8,702 nt of DNA, from NCBI GenBank assembly GCA_947453125.1, contig CANGGC010000061.1, positions 1-8,702 of the forward strand, written 5' to 3'. The position numbers and the translations under genes were made by a program. Under the pieces are notes generated by a model. That model was not told the DNA's origin. It saw only the letters and a program-made list of their open reading frames with translations, and made no database searches. Shown piece after piece: positions 4,829 to 8,702 of this stretch; position 1 is the stretch's first letter, and every line of letters starts with the position of its first letter. The DNA is from Planctomycetaceae bacterium (lineage in GTDB: Bacteria; Planctomycetota; Planctomycetia; Pirellulales; UBA1268).

Positions 4829-5962
4829 ATGCAGCACCACCTCCTCGACCCGAACGCCCCCCTCCTGTCGCGCCTCGCCGAGCTCGGCCAGCCCGCCTGG
4901 CGGGCGAAGGCGGTGCGGCGCTGGCTGTACGGGAGCCGGGCGTCGTCGTTTGCCGACATGACCGACCTCCCCCGCGCGCTCCGCGAGGCGCTCGAGGCCG
5001 AGTTCACGCTCTGGACGACGACCATCGCCACCCATTCCCGGGCGGAGGACGGCACCGAGAAACTGCTTCTGGAGCTCCACGATCGGCAGCGGATCGAATG
5101 CGTCATGCTCCGTGACGGCGAGCGGCGCACGGTCTGTATCAGCTCGCAGGTCGGCTGTGCGATGGGGTGCGTCTTCTGCGCCAGCGGCATCGACGGCGTC
5201 GTCCGCAATCTCACCACCGGCGAGATCCTCGAACAACTCCTCCGTCTCGCGCGTCTCCTCCCTGCCACGGAACGGATCAGCCACATCGTCGTGATGGGGA
5301 TGGGGGAACCGCTAGCCAACCTCGACCGCCTCCTTCCGGCGCTGGCCGTCGCTCAGGATCCGGACGGCATGGGGATCTCGCAGCGGCGGATCACGATCTC
5401 GACCGTCGGCCTCCCTGCAGGGATGGAGCGGCTCGTCGATGAGAACCCCGGCTACCATCTCGCCGTCTCGCTCCACGCCGCGGGCGACGACCTGCGGACG
5501 AAGCTGGTGCCCGTGAACAAGACGATCGGGCTGGCCGCCGTGATGGACGCGGCCGACCGCTACTGGGAAGCCTCGGGGCGGCGGCTGACGTTCGAGTACG
5601 TCCTCCTCGGCGGCGTCAACGATTCCCCGCTCCATGCCCGTGAGCTCGTCCGTCTCATCGGCGGCCGGGCGGCGCTGGTCAACATCATCCCCTACAACGC
5701 GGTCGAGGGGCTTCCGTGGCGCGAGCCGTCGCAGGGATCGCGCGAGCGGTTCCTCGACGTGTTGCGGCTGGCGGGGGTGAATGTCCAGGTGCGGCGGCGG
5801 AAGGGCGCGCGGATCGATGCCGCCTGCGGGCAGCTGCGCCGCATTGCCGCCGGCACAAAGCCGTCAACGGAGGCCAACAGGGCGACAGCCGGGGAAGCTG
5901 ATTCCCCAACGTCATTGATGGGGATCTCCGATCCCGCCCACAAGAGCCCTCCGACCAATTAA
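4829..5962 (+). CDS. rlmN: Dual-specificity radical SAM RNA methyltransferase (23S rRNA A2503 / tRNA A37, C2)
   Basis: RlmN methylates C2 of A2503 in 23S rRNA and of A37 in some tRNAs, using one SAM as radical source and one as methyl donor. The protein reads 377 residues from the ATG at 4829. Seen: the N-terminal accessory domain (AWRAKAVRRWLYG at 23-35, FADMTDLPRALRE at 41-53); the radical SAM cluster C110-x3-C114-x2-C117; the GMGEPLAN segment at 157-164; STVGLP; and LAVSLHA. C-terminal C333 in DAACGQL is the residue expected to carry the transient methyl group. The frame is open back to 4589, but those 80 extra residues are Pro/Arg/Gly-rich, resemble no RlmN domain and overlap the divergent gene. 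The 4829 start gives a normal RlmN N-terminus. No clear Shine-Dalgarno precedes it. About 35 low-complexity residues follow the conserved end. The stop codon overlaps that of the convergent FkbM gene. Confidence 0.95.
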   Translation: MQHHLLDPNAPLLSRLAELGQPAWRAKAVRRWLYGSRASSFADMTDLPRALREALEAEFTLWTTTIATHSRAEDGTEKLLLELHDRQRIECVMLRDGERRTVCISSQVGCAMGCVFCASGIDGVVRNLTTGEILEQLLRLARLLPATERISHIVVMGMGEPLANLDRLLPALAVAQDPDGMGISQRRITISTVGLPAGMERLVDENPGYHLAVSLHAAGDDLRTKLVPVNKTIGLAAVMDAADRYWEASGRRLTFEYVLLGGVNDSPLHARELVRLIGGRAALVNIIPYNAVEGLPWREPSQGSRERFLDVLRLAGVNVQVRRRKGARIDAACGQLRRIAAGTKPSTEANRATAGEADSPTSLMGISDPAHKSPPTN

Positions 5963-6789
5963 CTCTTCGATCTCGTGAGCGCCTCTTTCAATTGTGATTC
6001 CCGTCCCGCGGGTGCGAAAAGGAAATTGTTGACATAGATTCCCTTCCTCGCCCAACCGTCCTTCCAGCCACCGATATTACGGCCGTCCTGATAGACGGAG
6101 GGATCAAACCTGTCCATCTCGACGAGAACACCGTCGTTGAGAAAGAATCCGGAATAACCCCGCTGCTGCAGGAATGCCGTTACATCCGCAACTGCGTTTG
6201 CCCGGTGACGATCCTCCGACTCGATCAAAAGAAACGGCAAACATCGCTCAATCGTCTCGCTCGCTCCTTCAAGGACAGAAACCTCATGCCCCTCGACGTC
6301 GATCTTGATGAAGGCAACGTCGTTCAACCCGTAATCGTCGAGCTTACGAGCATTGACCGTGATCTGCTCTTTCGCACTTCCGTCCTCGTCTTCCAACGAG
6401 TTTGCCGCCTCGATGGTACTCCGACCGACATCTTCGGTGAGCACACGCAGTTGCGCGGTTCCTGCGTGATCTGAGAGGGCCACTTCCTCAACTTCCACAG
6501 GTAACTCGAGACAGGTAAACATGGCCTTGAGTTCCACTGCCTGTCGCGGACGCGGCTCAAACGCGATCACCTTCCGCGCAACCCCGCAGATCTGCACCGA
6601 AAACACGCCGACATCAGCACCGATATCGACTGCTATTTTTTTGGGGTCGCAAAGATACGGCACCAAGCGCAACTCTGGCTCGTGGCAAGCCTGTCGCAGG
6701 AAATGAGCTTTTCTCCGCCAGAACTGGCGTGGGAAAAGCGTTTTCACCGCCGACCTCAACAATGCCTTGATAACGCTCGGGTTCTTCAT
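5959..6789 (-). CDS. FkbM-family SAM-dependent methyltransferase, probably horizontally acquired
   Basis: This is a class I SAM methyltransferase of the FkbM family, whose members methylate hydroxyls of secondary metabolites, glycans and similar acceptors. In 278-residue numbering from the upstream ATG (6795), the SAM-binding motif is VDIGADVGVFS at 56-66, the acidic strand is FEPRPRQ at 79-85, and the family hallmark IKIDVEGHEVSVLEGA is at 163-178, followed by LLIESED. I prefer the second ATG (6789): AGAGGA sits 5 bases before it, whereas the same site abuts the first ATG with no spacing. The gene is 48-57% GC in the 60-base blocks I counted, against roughly 68-82% in flanking genes, so recent acquisition is likely. 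It stands alone, convergent with rlmN (a 4-bp TTAA overlap of the two ends) and not next to any glycosyltransferase or biosynthetic gene here. The acceptor substrate cannot be inferred. Confidence 0.9.
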   Translation of the reverse strand: MKNPSVIKALLRSAVKTLFPRQFWRRKAHFLRQACHEPELRLVPYLCDPKKIAVDIGADVGVFSVQICGVARKVIAFEPRPRQAVELKAMFTCLELPVEVEEVALSDHAGTAQLRVLTEDVGRSTIEAANSLEDEDGSAKEQITVNARKLDDYGLNDVAFIKIDVEGHEVSVLEGASETIERCLPFLLIESEDRHRANAVADVTAFLQQRGYSGFFLNDGVLVEMDRFDPSVYQDGRNIGGWKDGWARKGIYVNNFLFAPAGRESQLKEALTRSKS

Positions 6790-6819
6790 GTTCATCCTCT
6801 TCGATGCGGTACGGATCCG

Positions 6820-6849
6820 CGCCCGCGAGTCTCCGAACGGGCGTCGGAG
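6820..6849 (-). promoter_or_regulatory. Mutually exclusive stems in the fkbM leader
   Basis: Two perfect 6-bp stems compete. CGCCCG (6820-6825) pairs with CGGGCG (6838-6843), and CTCCGA (6831-6836) pairs with TCGGAG (6844-6849). The 5' arm of the second stem lies in the loop of the first, and its loop (6837-6843) contains the first stem's 3' arm, so both cannot form as simple hairpins. They lie 31-60 bases before the fkbM start. The arrangement resembles an attenuator, but no U-tract follows and no ligand is suggested. TTGACA (minus strand, just upstream near 6860) lacks a convincing -10 partner. Confidence 0.2.
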
Positions 6850-6926
6850 GCCGCTGTCAATAAGCCCTGACTAGAGGCTCCGGATGATTTCTTCAGAATC
6901 TTAGGTCAACCTGAACGCGAAGAGCC

Positions 6927-6960
6927 AAAAAGACGCTGCAACCGGCTAGCTGAGCCAGCC
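6927..6960 (-). terminator. Candidate terminator at the end of the membrane-protein group
   Basis: On the minus strand GGCTGGC (6960-6954) pairs with GCTAGCC (6950-6944), seven pairs including one G·T wobble, with a TCA loop. The stem includes the TAG stop of the 77-residue membrane protein gene. A T5 tract follows at 6931-6927, 12 bases beyond the stem, which is further than in an ideal intrinsic terminator. Confidence 0.3.
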
Positions 6961-7179
6961 GAGCAGAAGGACGCCGGCGAGCACCATTCCGAGGATGCCG
7001 CCGAGCCACACCGTCCAGTGGATCGCGGCCAAGCGGATCGCGGCCGGGTCTTCGTGGTGCGTGGCAGCAAATACGAGGCTCGCAAGCGCCACCAGCGGCA
7101 GCCCGAAGAGGAATCCCGGCACCCGATCGGCAAGGGTTGCCACCGGGGGCATGAAGGCGAGGAGTTCAAGCGCGGTCAT
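6946..7179 (-). CDS. Small two-helix membrane protein of unknown function
   Basis: This 77-residue protein has two hydrophobic segments at residues ~22-40 (PGFLFGLPLVALASLVFAA) and ~55-75 (Trp/Leu/Gly/Val-rich). They are joined by the polar loop THHEDPAAIRLAAIHW, whose two adjacent histidines and acidic pair stand out. It ends GWLS. The ATG at 7179 has AAGGA 7 bases upstream. It lies 133 bp downstream of the DUF6677-like gene on the same strand, and the gap shows no clear terminator, so the two are probably co-transcribed and may act together in the membrane. I recall short membrane proteins beside DUF6677 genes in other planctomycetes, but cannot name a family or role. The frame has the composition of its GC-rich neighbours, unlike the fkbM gene beside it. 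Confidence 0.72.
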   Translation of the reverse strand: MTALELLAFMPPVATLADRVPGFLFGLPLVALASLVFAATHHEDPAAIRLAAIHWTVWLGGILGMVLAGVLLLGWLS

Positions 7180-7312
7180 GGAGCATTCCTTCCATGGAGG
7201 TCGACGTCAGCACCCGTATCCGTGCGACTGTCGGGAGACCGTGGGGGATGAGACGAAGAATGGGAAGCTCGTTTCGAAGTTGATCGGGGGGAAGTCAGCC
7301 AGCGCCGCCGCG

Positions 7313-7984
7313 TCAGCGGGCCGGCTCGGGGGGCTTGCGGGGATCGCTGCCGTTGGACGACCCGGCGCCGAGCGGGCCGGCGAAGGCGTCGTAGATCGCC
7401 AGGATGTTGAGCATCCCGGCAAGCATCGTGTAGAGCGTGCCGAACTCGAACCACCGCCCCAGCCGGCGCTGCCAGAGCGAAAGCTGATCGCCGCGGAACT
7501 GCCGATACGGGGGGCGATCGAAAAACGCTTCGTCATCGATGTCGGGATCGGTGGCGATCAGACGGTCGGAATAGGCCCGCGACACGATCTGCCCCGGATG
7601 GAGCGGCGGCGCCATGAAGGTGCTCGTGAAGAACGGCTGCTTCGCCCCACCTGAGAGATGGCGCGACTGCAGGAGCGCCGGCATCGCCACGAGCCCAGCA
7701 CCGGCCTGGCAAACGAATGCCCAACGCGGTTCCGCCGGCCGCCACGCCGCATAGACGACCTTGCCGCCGCCGAGCCAGAGGCCGGCGAGGAACATGCCGA
7801 GGATCGCCCCCATGAACAGCCCCCCCTTGTGCTTCCGCCCCTGGTAGAAGTGGCCGAGGCCGGGGACGCACCAAGCGAGGAAGGCGGCGAGCGTGCGGTT
7901 GCGGAGGTCGATGACCGCATCGTCATCGGGGGAGATGGCCACCGACCGACCAGTGGCGGACGACGCCGGCGCGCGACCACTCAT
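7313..7984 (-). CDS. DUF6677-like multi-pass membrane protein
   Basis: This 223-residue integral membrane protein resembles the planctomycete DUF6677 family, of unknown function. After a variable, polar N-terminus (1-25) come IDLRNRTLAAFLAWCVPGLG and HFYQGRKHKGG (about 25-55). The PGLGHFYQGR segment resembles the first turn of TM2-domain proteins. Hydrophobic segments are near 31-43, 54-72, 86-105 and 180-202; a soluble loop of about 65 residues, including DPDIDDEAFFDRPPY, lies between the third and fourth. The tail after 203 is Gly/Ser/Pro-rich. I chose the ATG at 7984 because the 36 residues added by the ATG at 8092 (rich in Pro, Arg and Ala) look like translated intergenic sequence, and the family starts near DLRNR. 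Neither start has a good Shine-Dalgarno. It lies between an ExeA-like ATPase gene upstream and a two-helix membrane protein gene downstream, all on one strand. Confidence 0.82.
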   Translation of the reverse strand: MSGRAPASSATGRSVAISPDDDAVIDLRNRTLAAFLAWCVPGLGHFYQGRKHKGGLFMGAILGMFLAGLWLGGGKVVYAAWRPAEPRWAFVCQAGAGLVAMPALLQSRHLSGGAKQPFFTSTFMAPPLHPGQIVSRAYSDRLIATDPDIDDEAFFDRPPYRQFRGDQLSLWQRRLGRWFEFGTLYTMLAGMLNILAIYDAFAGPLGAGSSNGSDPRKPPEPAR

Positions 7985-8134
7985 CGAGGGAGACGGGTCT
8001 CGTGCTGGATGGGCCACAGCGACTCTCCGCGGGCGTGTCGGTGGAATCCCGGGAACCGCAGGCCCCCAGGAAGACACGTCAGTGTAGGCCATCGCAGGCT
8101 CGTTCCCAACAGCCCCCTCGCATCCTGCGGGGAT

Positions 8135-8164
8135 GGAGCCAGCGTTGCTTCGAGCGGAGGCTCC
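8135..8164 (-). terminator. Stem-loop directly after the AAA+ ATPase gene
   Basis: On the minus strand GGAGCC (8164-8159) pairs with GGCTCC (8140-8135), six perfect pairs around an 18-base loop that itself contains GCTCGAAGC. It starts three bases past the ATPase stop codon. No U-tract follows, so it could be a processing or stability element rather than a terminator. The rest of the 183-bp gap to the DUF6677-like gene shows only a 5-bp CATCC/GGATG hairpin (8121-8135), which overlaps this one by a base. Confidence 0.25.
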
Positions 8165-8167
8165 TGC

Positions 8168-8702
8168 TCACTCACCGAGGCGGCGCACCACCCGCACCCG
8201 GGGGTTCACCGCAGGGCCCGGATCAGCTTCGGCAGGCACCGGCAACAAGGAACGCGGAGTGGGATCGGGGGCAAGCTCGCGCCAAACCCGCTCGATCGTT
8301 CCCGCATCGACGTGCTCGAGGCCATCGGCGGAAGCAGCCACCACCGCCAGCCGCGCCAGCCGGCAAACCGGGCCAGGCGCGCCACTGGTGAACCGGGCGA
8401 GCGTCGCGATCGCCTCTGGGGAGAACAGATCGCGATCAGCGCCGACGCGATCGAGGGCCGCCGCGATGAAGGCCGCCACATCCCCCTCGTCCCACGGCGG
8501 CAGTTCGATCCGCACCGCCGTCCGCTGCCGGAGCGGAGCCGGGAGCCGGCTCATTCCGTCAGGGCTCGTCGTCAACACCAGGAGCGTGCGGTGGAAGAGC
8601 GGCTCGGAGGCGACGACGAGTCGGGTGATTCCCTCGAGCGCCGCGGCGGAGGCATGATCGGCGTCGTCGACGACGATCACGGTCGTCCGCTCCATGAGCG
8701 CG
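8168..8702 (-). CDS. ExeA/GspA-like AAA+ ATPase, C-terminal part (5' end outside window)
   Basis: This is the C-terminal ~177 residues of a P-loop ATPase resembling ExeA/GspA-type AAA proteins, which couple ATP hydrolysis to secretion or polysaccharide export machinery; some relatives are transposition regulators. The frame stays open to the window edge, so the Met at 8695 is internal. Counting from that Met, the Walker B strand is TTVIVVDDAD (4-13, D10/D11). A probable sensor-1 strand is LLVLTT at 38-43. PLRQRTAVRIELPPW (54-68) is the usual LRxR-xRI-L-PW segment of the family. FSPEAIATLARFTSGAPGPVC leads into the helical lid. The Walker A loop must lie upstream of the window. Where relatives have PR at the lid (sensor-2 position), this protein has PGP (107-109), so the usual arginine appears missing or shifted to R112. 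It lies upstream of the DUF6677-like gene in the same direction. Confidence 0.8.
   Translation of the reverse strand, partial: ALMERTTVIVVDDADHASAAALEGITRLVVASEPLFHRTLLVLTTSPDGMSRLPAPLRQRTAVRIELPPWDEGDVAAFIAAALDRVGADRDLFSPEAIATLARFTSGAPGPVCRLARLAVVAASADGLEHVDAGTIERVWRELAPDPTPRSLLPVPAEADPGPAVNPRVRVVRRLGE

Noticed and set aside
6796..6945. Insertion-sequence or integron ends flanking fkbM
   Set aside because: I looked for matching direct or inverted repeats on both sides of the low-GC gene and found none beyond short hairpins; no transposase or integrase remnant is visible.
7985..8092. 36-residue N-terminal extension of the DUF6677-like protein
   Set aside because: Composition resembles translated intergenic DNA and the family's conserved part starts near DLRNR; kept only as an alternative start.

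Overview
The window is a GC-rich bacterial chromosome segment, most likely from a planctomycete. Three things point there. An ispE–spoVG pair encodes a SpoVG with a zinc-ribbon-like insertion. A multi-pass membrane protein resembles the planctomycete DUF6677 family. The coding density and codon bias suit a high-GC member of that phylum. The 60-base blocks I counted in housekeeping genes are about 68-82% GC. The taxonomic call rests on recognition of protein families, not on a marker gene.

Layout, left to right. (1) Positions 1-549, + strand: the C-terminal part of a class IV (branched-chain type) aminotransferase, cut by the window edge. It converges on (2) a leftward group, ispE (4220-3249), then spoVG (3148-2708), then an exported S9-family peptidase (2588-582). 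A GC-rich inverted repeat lies between the converging ends. (3) A 71-residue tail-anchored-type membrane protein (4620-4405, -) lies upstream of ispE and is divergent from (4) rlmN (4829-5962, +), the 23S rRNA/tRNA A2503/A37 methyltransferase. (5) An FkbM-family methyltransferase (6789-5959, -) of clearly lower GC (about 48-57% in sampled blocks) converges on rlmN with overlapping stop codons; it looks like an acquired gene. (6) A leftward group at the right end holds the C-terminal part of an ExeA-like AAA+ ATPase (8702-8168), a DUF6677-like membrane protein (7984-7313) and a 77-residue two-helix membrane protein (7179-6946).

The genes do not form one pathway. ispE (isoprenoid precursors), spoVG (nucleic-acid-binding regulator) and rlmN (ribosome modification) are core functions. 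The S9 peptidase, the FkbM enzyme and the membrane-protein/ATPase cluster are accessory or envelope related.

No gene-free stretch exceeds 300 bases. The most unusual non-coding signal is the spoVG leader (3149-3248). Its mRNA-sense strand has four G-tracts of 5-6 bases, the last of which is the Shine-Dalgarno core, plus a perfect 7-bp hairpin and a 10-bp tandem repeat. I saw no tRNA, rRNA, CRISPR array, transposase or insertion-sequence ends. I did not find evidence for a complete undescribed multi-gene system; the best leads are the zinc-ribbon SpoVG with its G-rich leader and the composition break at fkbM.
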